Source of the DNA: JBCCEV01 sp039030125
Lineage (GTDB): Bacteria; Pseudomonadota; Gammaproteobacteria; Ga0077536
DNA: 24,209 nt
Direction: 5' to 3'
NCBI GenBank assembly: GCA_039030125.1
Contig: JBCCEV010000055.1
Coordinates: 1-24,209, forward strand
Numbering within the stretch: the first letter of the stretch is position 1; the number at the start of each line of letters is the position of its first letter. The position numbers and the translations under genes are program-made. Below, piece after piece: positions 1 through 7,290 of this stretch. Below the pieces are notes generated by a model, which searched no databases, was not told where the DNA came from, and saw only the letters and a list, made by a program, of their open reading frames with translations.

Positions 1-516
1 CTAATCACGCTGGCCGGTGAGCACTTGATCGGCCACGTCGTTCGCCGTTTCGCGCCACAGGTGGGGGAATTACTCATCAGCGCCAACCGCAATTCAGACA
101 TTTACAAGACGTATTCGCCGCGCGTGATCGCCGATTCCATTCCAGAGTATCCAGGACCGCTCGCCGGGATCCTCTCCCTGATGATAAGCGCAAAAGCGGA
201 CTATCTCGCGATCGTTCCCTGCGACAGTCCGTTTCTCCCCGAAAACCTCGTCCATGCACTGGCGCGCGAACGAGAACAAGCCAACGCCGAGATCGCTGTC
301 GCCAGCGTAAACGGAAAGTTACAACCTGTTTTCGCGCTGATTGACACCACGCTAACGGAATCGCTCAGACAGTATCTAACAGCCGGCGACCGTAAAATCG
401 ACCATTGGTATTTCCAACATAACGCGCTTGAAGTCGATTTCAGCGCCGCTGCCGACGCTTTCGAGAATATTAACTCGCCGGCCGATCTTGCCGACGCCGA
501 GCGGCGTATTGGTTGA
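1..516 (+). CDS. mobA: Molybdenum cofactor guanylyltransferase MobA (5' end outside window)
   Basis: MobA attaches GMP to molybdopterin to make the guanine dinucleotide form of Moco in the cytoplasm. The frame is open from the first base of the window, and residues before the first possible internal start (LAGEHLIGHV) align with the family pattern that follows the GTP-binding LAGG loop, so the true start and the nucleotide-binding N-terminus lie upstream. Visible family features are the segment ending in LLISANRN, the central IPEYPGPLAGIL stretch (DxxPGxGPLAGI in relatives) and the DSPFLP motif after IVPCD, which holds the metal-binding aspartate. About 171 codons remain of a family usually near 190-210. 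The stop is one base before the mobB start, so the two are likely cotranscribed. Identity is secure; only the left boundary is artificial. Confidence 0.88.
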   Translation, partial: LITLAGEHLIGHVVRRFAPQVGELLISANRNSDIYKTYSPRVIADSIPEYPGPLAGILSLMISAKADYLAIVPCDSPFLPENLVHALAREREQANAEIAVASVNGKLQPVFALIDTTLTESLRQYLTAGDRKIDHWYFQHNALEVDFSAAADAFENINSPADLADAERRIG

Positions 517-517
517 A

Positions 518-1054
518 ATGAGCAGCCGCGGCGCACACCCTCCAGTACTTGGATTTATCGCCCCAAGCGGCACCGGTAAAACGACGTTGATTGCGGCGCT
601 TATTCCGCTGTTGCGCGCCAAAGCAGTTCGGGTCGCCTGTCTGAAACATACCCATCACAATTTTGATATTGATTATGAAGGGAAAGACTCTTACCGCTTC
701 AGGGAAGCCGGTGCGACCCAAGTGTTAGTGGGTTCGCCAAAGCGCTGGGCGCTGGTGGTTGAGCGCCAACAAGAGGACGATCCACGGATCGACAACATGA
801 TCGAACACTTGTTCCTTGACCCCGTTGATCTGATCATTGCCGAGGGATTCAAGCGCGACCGCTATCCCAAAATCGAGGTCCATCGCGAGAAGCTGGGCAC
901 ACCCTTGTTCTGCTTGGATGACGATTCTATTATCGCTGTGGCTACCGACAACGAGAAACTGGTACCGCACGACAACACAACGCTGCTACCCCTGAACCAG
1001 CCGAGCAAAATCGCCGAATTTATTTTGGAGTGGATGAAAAATGCCACCAACTGA
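518..1054 (+). CDS. mobB: Molybdopterin-guanine dinucleotide biosynthesis adaptor MobB
   Basis: MobB is a small GTP-binding protein that supports MobA in making molybdopterin guanine dinucleotide; it is usually helpful rather than essential. The P-loop APSGTGKTT lies at residues 15-23 of the 178-residue product, followed by a typical CLKHTHHNFDID segment and an AEGFKRDRYPKIEV segment, both characteristic of MobB. The frame stays open further upstream inside mobA, but the ATG at 518 puts the glycine-rich loop at the usual distance from the N-terminus and sits directly after the mobA stop, so I chose it. Its 3' end overlaps moeA by 14 bases, which suggests translational coupling across mobA-mobB-moeA. 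Confidence 0.94.
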   Translation: MSSRGAHPPVLGFIAPSGTGKTTLIAALIPLLRAKAVRVACLKHTHHNFDIDYEGKDSYRFREAGATQVLVGSPKRWALVVERQQEDDPRIDNMIEHLFLDPVDLIIAEGFKRDRYPKIEVHREKLGTPLFCLDDDSIIAVATDNEKLVPHDNTTLLPLNQPSKIAEFILEWMKNATN

Positions 1055-2315
1055 ACTCAACGTTCAGCGTGACCCAAGCTGCGAAGACGATTTCGACGAT
1101 GCGTCTTTGAGCGCCAATGATGCGAGGGTGCGGATCTTAAACAATGTTGCCGTCATTAGCGGCGAACACCGCGTGCCCGTTAGAGATAGCCTGCGGCGTT
1201 ACCTCAGTCGGGATATTCACTCCCCGGTAAACGTGCCGCAACAAACTAATTCGGCGATGGATGGCTACGCGATCGCCGGCAACGACTTACCAAGCACCGG
1301 CACCGCGCGCCTGGACGTGCTGGGCACCGCGCTCGCGGGTCACCCCTTCGAGGGTGTTTTTCGCCCCGGCGGCGCGGTTCGTATCATGACAGGGGCACCG
1401 ATGCCCGAGGGCTGCGACACCGTGCTCATGCAGGAACATGTGGAACACAACGGCGATCACATCACCCTCGATCATCATCACAAAATTGGTCAACACGTGC
1501 GCGCGGCCGGAGAGGATCTCAAAGCCGGGCAACAAGTATTACCCGCCGCGCATCTGATGAACCCCGCTGATTTGGGTTTGGTTGCCTCGCTCGGGATTGG
1601 CGAAGTGCACGTGCATCGCCGCCTCCGGGTCGCCTATTTCTCGACCGGCGATGAACTCCGCTCGATCGGCGAACCACTCGGGGTGGGCCAGATCTATGAC
1701 AGCAACCGTTACACGCTGTACGGCATGCTAGAGCGTATCAATGCCGAAATTATTGATATGGGCGTGGTGGGCGATTCCAAACAGGCGGTTGCCGACGCCT
1801 TCGCCGCAGCATCGCAAATGGCCGACGTAGTGATTTCTTCTGGCGGTGTTTCGGTCGGCGAAGCTGACTACATCAAAGGTGTGCTCGCCGATTTGGGACA
1901 AGTCGGCTTCTGGAAAGTTGCGATGAAACCGGGAAGACCCTTGGCATTTGGACTCCTGGGAGATGCCGCCTTTTTTGGCCTACCGGGCAACCCTGTTTCC
2001 GTAATGGTGACGTTTTATCAATTCGTGCAGCCGGCACTAACGAAAATGGCGGGCGGCGTGGTTCGCCAATGGCTGACCTGCGAGGCAACAGTCACCGAAA
2101 CATTAAAAAAACGCCCGGGTCGCGTTGAATTCCAGCGCGCCGCCATGAGTCGTGATCACCGAGGCCGTCTATTGGTAACACCCACGGGCGATCAGGGCTC
2201 GGGGATCCTCCGCTCGATGTCGAGCGCCGATTGTTTAATCGTGCTGCCGATTGACTCTGCCGGCGTTGATGCCGGTAGCGTCGTGGAAATCCAACCTTTC
2301 AGCGACTTCATGTAG
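1041..2315 (+). CDS. moeA: Molybdopterin molybdenumtransferase MoeA
   Basis: MoeA inserts molybdenum into adenylylated molybdopterin, the metal-insertion step of Moco synthesis. The 424-residue product has the family landmarks in order: NSAMDGYAI (70-78), GEDL (157-160, with the conserved acid), STGDEL (201-206), SSGGVSVGEADY (266-277), MKPGRP (295-300) and GLPGNPVS (313-320). It is slightly longer than usual because of an acidic N-terminal stretch of about 25 residues. The ATG at 1041 lies inside the end of mobB; no other good start is nearer the conserved domain. With mobA and mobB it forms a late-Moco operon. moaA and mogA/moaB are not in the window, so the pathway is split between loci. 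Confidence 0.96.
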   Translation: MPPTELNVQRDPSCEDDFDDASLSANDARVRILNNVAVISGEHRVPVRDSLRRYLSRDIHSPVNVPQQTNSAMDGYAIAGNDLPSTGTARLDVLGTALAGHPFEGVFRPGGAVRIMTGAPMPEGCDTVLMQEHVEHNGDHITLDHHHKIGQHVRAAGEDLKAGQQVLPAAHLMNPADLGLVASLGIGEVHVHRRLRVAYFSTGDELRSIGEPLGVGQIYDSNRYTLYGMLERINAEIIDMGVVGDSKQAVADAFAAASQMADVVISSGGVSVGEADYIKGVLADLGQVGFWKVAMKPGRPLAFGLLGDAAFFGLPGNPVSVMVTFYQFVQPALTKMAGGVVRQWLTCEATVTETLKKRPGRVEFQRAAMSRDHRGRLLVTPTGDQGSGILRSMSSADCLIVLPIDSAGVDAGSVVEIQPFSDFM

Positions 2316-2326
2316 GGCCGCGCGCA

Positions 2327-3271
2327 ATGGGAATGTTGATCGATGGACGATGGGAATCCGACGATGTTTCTTCGACGGCTAAAGACGGTTCTTGGCGGCG
2401 GGCACCAAGTTCTTTTCGAAACTGGCTGCAGACTAGCGACGCTGATGACTCGCAATTCCCTGCCGCTCCGAGCCGCTATCATCTTTATGCAGCCTGGAAT
2501 TGCCCGTGGGCACATCGCGCGCTGCTCGTTCGCAACGCCAAGGGCCTAACGCCGCATATCGCGGTGTCGTTCGCCAAACCTGCCCGCAGCGAACAAGGCT
2601 GGATCTTCGCAAGCGATGGCGAATTTCGTGACCGCTTATTTGGCGTTCATGCCCTCCATGAACTCTACACCCGCGCTGATCCCGGGTTCACCGGTCGCGT
2701 CACGGTGCCGGTGCTCTGGGATACCGAAACCGACAAAATTGTCAGTAACGAGTCGGCGGATATCGTGCGCATGTTCAATGATGCTTTCGCCCGCTGGACG
2801 CCCGGCGCAGTCGATCTTTACCCTGAGTCTCATCGCCGCGAAATCGAGCAATGGAATGAACGGATCCACCGCACCGTGAACAACGGCGTTTACCGCGCCG
2901 GTTTTGCGACTTCACAAGCCGCCTACGATGAAGCCGTCAGCGCACTTTTTGAGACCTTAGAACTGATTGAACGAACGCTGCAGCAATCTAGATATCTGTG
3001 TGGCGACGATATTACGGAGGCTGATTGGCGTTTGTTCCCAACCCTGGCGAGGTTCGATGTCGCCTATCACAGCGCATTTAAGTGCAACCTTAAGCGTATA
3101 ACGGATTTTCCAGCGCTGTGGAAATATGCACGTCAGCTCTATCACTGGCCGGGCGTCAAAGACACCGTGCGGTTTGACGTTTACCGGGCTGGCTATCATT
3201 CAAAAAGTGAAAAGCGCAATCCTCATGGGATCGTTCCGATCGGCCCGCAGATCGCTTGGAACGCTGCTTAG
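2327..3271 (+). CDS. Glutathione S-transferase family protein, glutathionyl-hydroquinone reductase type (xi class)
   Basis: Proteins of this class (E. coli YqjG, yeast Ecm4) use glutathione to reduce S-glutathionyl-hydroquinones, protecting the cell from quinone adducts. The 314-residue product has the xi-class start GMLIDGRW, the catalytic motif CPWA at residues 59-62 (after YHLYAAWN), the GRVTVPVLWD segment leading to a SNES glutathione-binding motif, and a long all-helical C-terminal domain with the typical CNLKRI segment. The ATG is 11 bases after the moeA stop, so it may be read from the moeA transcript, although a functional link with Moco is not evident. Its end abuts an octamer repeat array, beyond which a paralogue is encoded convergently. 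The reaction is inferred from the family; the substrate is unknown. Confidence 0.92.
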   Translation: MGMLIDGRWESDDVSSTAKDGSWRRAPSSFRNWLQTSDADDSQFPAAPSRYHLYAAWNCPWAHRALLVRNAKGLTPHIAVSFAKPARSEQGWIFASDGEFRDRLFGVHALHELYTRADPGFTGRVTVPVLWDTETDKIVSNESADIVRMFNDAFARWTPGAVDLYPESHRREIEQWNERIHRTVNNGVYRAGFATSQAAYDEAVSALFETLELIERTLQQSRYLCGDDITEADWRLFPTLARFDVAYHSAFKCNLKRITDFPALWKYARQLYHWPGVKDTVRFDVYRAGYHSKSEKRNPHGIVPIGPQIAWNAA

Positions 3272-3272
3272 T

Positions 3273-3320
3273 CGGTTAAGCGGTTAAGCGGTTAAGCGGT
3301 TAAGCGGTTAAGCGGTTAAG
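3273..3320 (+). repeat. Tandem repeat: six perfect copies of the octamer CGGTTAAG
   Basis: Six head-to-tail identical copies begin two bases after the stop of the left GST gene and run into the 3' end of the right, convergent GST gene, which takes its last codons and TAA stop (3308-3310) from the array. Because 8 is not a multiple of 3 and each unit carries TAA on one strand and TTA on the other, three or more units give stop codons in all six frames. A 12-base match (TAAGCGGTTAAG) recurs at 21541-21552. The array shows no strong hairpin or T-tract, so I do not call it a terminator. Confidence 0.97.
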
Positions 3321-4264
3321 CGCCCGCGATTGTGAGGCGCTTCGAGATCGAGCGCGGGGCCCTTGGGAACCGGGCGATTCGGTTGAATGATCGCGTAGTA
3401 ACCGGCCTTCATCTCGTCGATATCAACAGTCCGCGCAACACCCGGTAGTTGAAAAAGATCCCGGGTGTAATCCCACAGGTGAGCAAAATCGACAATGCGT
3501 TTTAGGTTACAGCCGTAAGCCGAATAATAGACGCTATCAAAACGTATCAGGCAGGCGAACAACCGCCAATCGGGTTCGGTCGGGACATCGGCGAGCAAGA
3601 AGCGGCTGTTACTCAGCATTCGATCGAGATGTTCAAGCGCCTCGAAAAGACTATCGAACGCCTGCTCGTATTGCTGCTGCGAGTTGGCAAGTAAGCAGCG
3701 GTAAACACCATCGGTGAGTCGATCACCAACGAACTCATTTAACTCATCAATACTCTTGGACAAAGGCGGCGGATAAAAGTCGACTTCCGGATGGTCTGCG
3801 ACCTCATTGAATTCATCATTGAACATGCGCGCTATAGCGCCCGAGTCATTGCTCACGATGCGCCGCTGTTGCTTATCCCAAAGCACGGGAATACTAACCC
3901 GCCCGGTAAAAGCTGGGTTACTGGCCACATAGAGTTCATGCAGATGGGTGGCGCCCAACGCTGGGTCACGATAGCGGCTGCTTTCTCCGAACCACCAAGA
4001 TTGCTTACCCATGGCCGGCTCAAGCAGTACTAAATCGATCGCCTCCTCAAGCCCCTTTAACGCCCTCGTGACTAATGCGCGGTGGGACCAAGGGCAAGTC
4101 CAATTACAATAGAGCGCGTAGCGCTGTGGTGCGGGTGGCAAAGCATCGTCCGCCGTCGCGCTAACCGTTCCATGGAAACCACTATCGAAGCGGACTTGCT
4201 GGCCATCGCGCACAAAACCCGAGATGTCCTGCGCTTGCCATTCGCCATCGACCAACATACCCAT
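3308..4264 (-). CDS. Second glutathionyl-hydroquinone-reductase-type GST (xi class paralogue)
   Basis: This 318-residue protein is clearly a paralogue of the convergent neighbour. It starts GMLVDGEW, has the redox motif CPWS at residues 57-60 after YALYCNWT, shares the GRVSIPVLWD and SNDSG glutathione-binding segments and the CNLKRIVDF segment of the helical domain. The motif differs by CPWS in place of CPWA, and the two sequences differ at many positions, so the pair is not a recent duplication. The stop codon lies inside the octamer array, so repeat number can change without altering the protein. It sits nine bases after the nitroreductase gene and is probably the last gene of a minus-strand operon. 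The role in reducing glutathionylated quinones is inferred from the family. Confidence 0.92.
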   Translation of the reverse strand: MGMLVDGEWQAQDISGFVRDGQQVRFDSGFHGTVSATADDALPPAPQRYALYCNWTCPWSHRALVTRALKGLEEAIDLVLLEPAMGKQSWWFGESSRYRDPALGATHLHELYVASNPAFTGRVSIPVLWDKQQRRIVSNDSGAIARMFNDEFNEVADHPEVDFYPPPLSKSIDELNEFVGDRLTDGVYRCLLANSQQQYEQAFDSLFEALEHLDRMLSNSRFLLADVPTEPDWRLFACLIRFDSVYYSAYGCNLKRIVDFAHLWDYTRDLFQLPGVARTVDIDEMKAGYYAIIQPNRPVPKGPALDLEAPHNRGRLTA

Positions 4265-4273
4265 AACCGCAGC

Positions 4274-4924
4274 CTATTCGAAACAAGAATGATTCCAAGC
4301 GTCCAGAAAGGTCAGCTCTTTCACCGGACGTCGCGTCACCGGACCAAAGTTGCCCTTTGGGTACCCGATCGGAATTGCGGCCACGACCCCATAGCTGTCT
4401 GGGATCCCACAGCGCTCGCAAAGCTCAGCCTCGAACAACTGGTGAAGCGTGGTCAAACTCGCGCCCAAACCTTTGGCACGACAGCCCAACAGAATATTCT
4501 GAACACACGGATAGACCGAGCCGGGAGACGGTGGCGCGATGCCCTTGCGCTGATCATGCGGGACCGCGAAGGGCCAGTCCCTGATCCCGCAAACAAGAAG
4601 AATGACGGGCACATCTTTCATTGTCAGCCCAAATTTTGCCGCCGTTCGCATATTGCGCGCGAACGCTGAGTTGTCGCTTGGGTCAACTTTGAGATCACGA
4701 AACGCATTTTCAAAGGCTTCCTGATAGCGTTGACCAAAAAAAGCGCGCAGCTCCGGGTCTTTCAGAATGACGAACCGATAGGGTTGCGTATTCATACTGT
4801 TCGCCGCACAGCTAGATGCCTGCAGAATTTCTTCCAACACCTCGTCGGGCACCGGATCCGGCTTCAAGCGACGCATCGGCCGCAAGTGGGTCATGATATG
4901 GAAAAGATCTTGGTTATCGTTCAT
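4274..4924 (-). CDS. Nitroreductase family flavoprotein
   Basis: A 216-residue NADH- or NADPH-dependent FMN oxidoreductase of the nitroreductase superfamily. Near the N-terminus, RPMRRLKPDPVP (15-26) is the FMN-phosphate-binding pattern, followed by SCAANSMNTQPYRFVIL (38-54), the helix and strand that cradle the flavin. The C-terminal IPIGYPKGNFGPVTRRPV also fits. I chose the ATG at 4924 because AGGA lies a few bases upstream and the conserved domain starts at once; the frame continues upstream only into the preceding gene. It lies 16 bases after the methyltransferase gene and 9 before the GST gene, so it is likely cotranscribed with both. Substrates in this family are diverse (nitroaromatics, quinones, enones), so none is assigned. 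Confidence 0.9.
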   Translation of the reverse strand: MNDNQDLFHIMTHLRPMRRLKPDPVPDEVLEEILQASSCAANSMNTQPYRFVILKDPELRAFFGQRYQEAFENAFRDLKVDPSDNSAFARNMRTAAKFGLTMKDVPVILLVCGIRDWPFAVPHDQRKGIAPPSPGSVYPCVQNILLGCRAKGLGASLTTLHQLFEAELCERCGIPDSYGVVAAIPIGYPKGNFGPVTRRPVKELTFLDAWNHSCFE

Positions 4925-4940
4925 TGAGGTTCCTATCGTG

Positions 4941-5945
4941 TTAACTCGCCCGCCGGGCCGACATAATGCTGTAGCCGCCGCTGATGGGCTTGCGCACAAT
5001 ATTGGTTAAGCCCGCCTCGCGAAGCCAACCGCGATATTCAGACTCAGTATAAGCTTGACCGTTCTCGTAAACGTTCAAAAACATGACGTTTACGGCGACC
5101 GCGTCGAGCGGCGTCAAACGTGAGTCGTCCAGCATGCGCCCAAAAGCAAAAAATTCACCGCCCGGTTTTAGCGTTGCGGCAAGATTGTGTACGGTTTGCG
5201 CGGCGTCGCTGGCACCCATCACCTGCAGCACCGAGCGCACGATCACCGCGTCGTACTGCCCTTCGGGAGGCCTCGCAACAAAATCAGCGTCAATAACGTT
5301 GATCCGCTCAGCGACATCCGAGGCGGCAACGCATTCGCGGGTGATGGCCGCCACGTTAGCGAGCTCCGCGACCGTTGCCCGCAGCGCCGGACAGGTCTTG
5401 GTCAACGAAATCGCTATGCCGCCCGAGCCCCCGCCCGCGTCGAGCACATGCGCGAATCGGGACATATCAAACTCTTTGTGCAGACGACGGGCCGCGGCGC
5501 CAGCACTGGCGTCCATACCCAACACAAAACCGCGAAGCTCAGCATGCGACATGCTCGCGAAATCATGTTTAGCCTGAGGCTGACCGGAGCGGATTGAATC
5601 GGCTGTGCGCATCGTTGATGACCAAAGATCCGAATACGCCGAGTGCGCACCGCCGATATAGCGCTTTTTCCCCTTTACCAAGAATTCGCGCGACTCCGCC
5701 GTATTGGAGAACTTACCGCCCTCGATGCTCATTAAACCGGCCGTCACCAGCGCGTAGAGCAACGCTCGCAGCTTCGTCGCATCGACGCCGAGTTCAGCCG
5801 CCGCTTGCTCGGCCGTTGTGGCTCCCTCGCCAACGACGGTAAATACTTCAAGCTGCATACCCGCCAGCATCGCGAGTGCGGGATAGACGTTGTTGACGTG
5901 GGTGTTGATGGTATCTGGCTTCAAGGGCGCCGCGTTTGCGCTCAT
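4941..5945 (-). CDS. SAM-dependent methyltransferase of the O-methyltransferase (dimerising) family
   Basis: The 334-residue product has the two-part layout of acetylserotonin/hydroxyneurosporene-type methyltransferases. The N-terminal half (about 10-90) is a winged-helix dimerisation domain with TTAEQAAAELGVDATKLRAL; the C-terminal half carries the SAM-binding loop DAGGGSGG at 169-176 and a GGEFFAFGR strand. The ATG at 5945 has GGAGG seven bases upstream, which decides the start over the longer open frame. In classical O-methyltransferases a catalytic His follows a conserved Leu before the next acidic residue. Here the matching stretch is VLQVMGASD with Gln241, so the usual general base may be absent. 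Substrate unknown. The ATG overlaps the stop of a 33-codon small ORF as ATGA. Confidence 0.88.
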   Translation of the reverse strand: MSANAAPLKPDTINTHVNNVYPALAMLAGMQLEVFTVVGEGATTAEQAAAELGVDATKLRALLYALVTAGLMSIEGGKFSNTAESREFLVKGKKRYIGGAHSAYSDLWSSTMRTADSIRSGQPQAKHDFASMSHAELRGFVLGMDASAGAAARRLHKEFDMSRFAHVLDAGGGSGGIAISLTKTCPALRATVAELANVAAITRECVAASDVAERINVIDADFVARPPEGQYDAVIVRSVLQVMGASDAAQTVHNLAATLKPGGEFFAFGRMLDDSRLTPLDAVAVNVMFLNVYENGQAYTESEYRGWLREAGLTNIVRKPISGGYSIMSARRAS

Positions 5946-6043
5946 CCGATGCCTCCGTTCTGTTTTGAATTTAGCCGGGCAGTTGCCCACACCGCCCACC
6001 GTGGTGATTGCCGGTGTCTATCGAGATTTTCAAACCTAAGCAT
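5942..6043 (-). CDS. Putative 33-residue small protein or leader peptide
   Basis: Reading leftwards, a perfect Shine-Dalgarno AGGAGG (6052-6057) lies nine bases before an ATG at 6043. The frame stays open for 33 codons and ends in a TGA that overlaps the ATG of the downstream methyltransferase (ATGA). The predicted peptide begins MLRFENLDRH and is basic and Trp-containing, with no signal peptide or membrane segment. The ribosome-binding site is one of the best in the window, and the four-base overlap is typical of translational coupling. I do not recognise the sequence. It could be a true small protein, a leader that couples translation into the methyltransferase gene, or chance. Evidence is limited to start context and junction. 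Confidence 0.45.
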   Translation of the reverse strand: MLRFENLDRHRQSPRWAVWATARLNSKQNGGIG

Positions 6044-6122
6044 TCTTAATCGCCTCCTGTTATGCGCGGGGCTGGCTGATGACGTCCGCGTCCCCTCTGC
6101 CACCACCCGTTGCTCTTGCTGT

Positions 6123-6908
6123 CTAGCTCGCCGCGCCCAACAGCGATGCCGCCCAATCCGGTTTGCTGGTGTAGAAGACGTGATTTACAGCATTGAAACT
6201 CTGCAGATTCAATCGATAAATCTCGCACATCGCGACCAAACTCGCTTTGGAAAACAGACTGATATGCCCGTTTCGGGGTGCCGCATACCACCACGAAAGC
6301 CGCTGACCACGAGTGATCTGACCATCGGACAACAGTGTGGAAAAGTAAATGATGCCGTTCTCGGCGCGCAAAGTGCGCAGTTGGGACATTAACCGTTTCA
6401 CGTCGACGACGTGTTCAAAGACTTCGAACACGGTGATTAGATCGTATTTTCCCAACTGGGCAAAACGGTCCGGTGGATCGACAAACTCATCGAAACTCTC
6501 GCTGTGCCAGTTACGATCGACGAGCGTTTGTGCCAGCAAGCCATTACCGCCGCCGTAGTCTAAATGGCGAATTGCGCGCTTAGCGCCACCAAACATCGCG
6601 TCAATTTTATTCGCGTTTGCCAAAGGCCGCCTGGTCACGTAATCAGGATCAAAATCGATATAACGATCATTGTAAATACGCTCCAAAAATTCATCGTTGG
6701 TCCAGCGGCTGAACTCCGGCGCGAAACAGAAGCCGCAGTGTTCGCAAACGAAGTAATAAACAGGCTGCCCGGCGAGCGCAAGGAACTTGCCATTCGCTTC
6801 CTGACAAGACTTATTAAAGTCGACAACATCGAAAGGACGACTCGTGTTATCGCAGACCGGGCAAAGTTCTTCGGTTGGGGACACGGCGCGCGTCCCTAGG
6901 CGGGCCAC
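6123..6908 (-). CDS. Class I SAM-dependent methyltransferase with N-terminal zinc ribbon
   Basis: This 261-residue protein opens with two cysteine pairs, CPVC (16-19) and CEHCGFC (55-61), which look like a zinc ribbon. A Rossmann methyltransferase domain follows, with the SAM loop HLDYGGGNG (115-123) and FEVFEHV (161-167) at motif II/III. The segment YAAPRNGHISLFS matches the Methyltransf_23-like group, many members of which act in surface polysaccharide or natural-product pathways; the substrate here is unknown. The start is GTG and overlaps the stop of the upstream membrane-protein gene by 13 bases, so translational coupling is likely. A gap of about 80 bases separates it from the small ORF downstream, with no clear terminator. 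Confidence 0.85.
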   Translation of the reverse strand: MARLGTRAVSPTEELCPVCDNTSRPFDVVDFNKSCQEANGKFLALAGQPVYYFVCEHCGFCFAPEFSRWTNDEFLERIYNDRYIDFDPDYVTRRPLANANKIDAMFGGAKRAIRHLDYGGGNGLLAQTLVDRNWHSESFDEFVDPPDRFAQLGKYDLITVFEVFEHVVDVKRLMSQLRTLRAENGIIYFSTLLSDGQITRGQRLSWWYAAPRNGHISLFSKASLVAMCEIYRLNLQSFNAVNHVFYTSKPDWAASLLGAAS

Positions 6909-7180
6909 AACGCAATGCCGGTGCTCACATAGCCCGCGCTCATCAGCAACAGAGCGACAACGGTGAGGACTTGCGAAGGGCTTGTGCCAGTTTCGTGAAG
7001 CTGCTTGGCCTTAATAGCAGCGCCAATGGCGGTGACGAAGAAGCAAAACTCACAAATCGCCAATAAGGTAAACAGCGGCAGCACCGTGCGGCCATTGGAT
7101 TCTTGCATACCGATCGCAACCAGCAACGCAAAGCAGGCACCAATCGCCAGCGCGAAAAAAGGGAAATTGTGCCGGTTCAC
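6896..7180 (-). CDS. Small three-helix membrane protein of unknown function
   Basis: A 94-residue hydrophobic protein with three predicted transmembrane segments at roughly 7-25, 33-57 and 70-92, and a polar loop (QLHETGTSPSQ) between the second and third. I do not recognise the family. The start appears to be GTG with only weak purine-rich sequence before it, so the exact N-terminus is uncertain. The gene overlaps the GTG of the zinc-ribbon methyltransferase by 13 bases and is probably the promoter-proximal gene of the minus-strand run to 3308. It is divergent from the Nudix gene. The three well-spaced hydrophobic stretches and the overlap support a real gene. Confidence 0.65.
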   Translation of the reverse strand: MNRHNFPFFALAIGACFALLVAIGMQESNGRTVLPLFTLLAICEFCFFVTAIGAAIKAKQLHETGTSPSQVLTVVALLLMSAGYVSTGIALWPA

Positions 7181-7278
7181 CCGAAGCGGTCTCGTGCTTA
7201 ATGGAAGCCGCTAAGGGTACTGGCCTTGGCCGCGACATTCCATTGCCGCTAAGGTCATTCGCGCGACCGACTTCGCGA

Positions 7279-7284
7279 TATAAT
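7279..7284 (+). promoter_or_regulatory. Candidate -10 box TATAAT ahead of the Nudix gene
   Basis: A perfect TATAAT ends six bases before the ATG at 7291, so a transcript started at the usual distance would begin at or next to the start codon. No good -35 box or Shine-Dalgarno is visible. It may mark a leaderless mRNA, or it may be chance. Confidence 0.35.
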
Positions 7285-7290
7285 CTCACG

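Noticed and set aside
3273..3320. Tandem octamers as a CRISPR array or plasmid-type iteron origin
   Set aside because: The units are contiguous with no spacers, and there is no replication gene, DnaA-box cluster or AT-rich region beside them.
4082..4669. 195-codon plus-strand open frame
   Set aside because: It lies opposite the GST and nitroreductase genes, has no Shine-Dalgarno or family likeness, and its composition reflects the antisense of real codons.
5805..6392. 195-codon plus-strand open frame
   Set aside because: It crosses the starts and ends of two minus-strand methyltransferase genes and gives a low-complexity, Arg/Cys-rich product without a recognisable domain.
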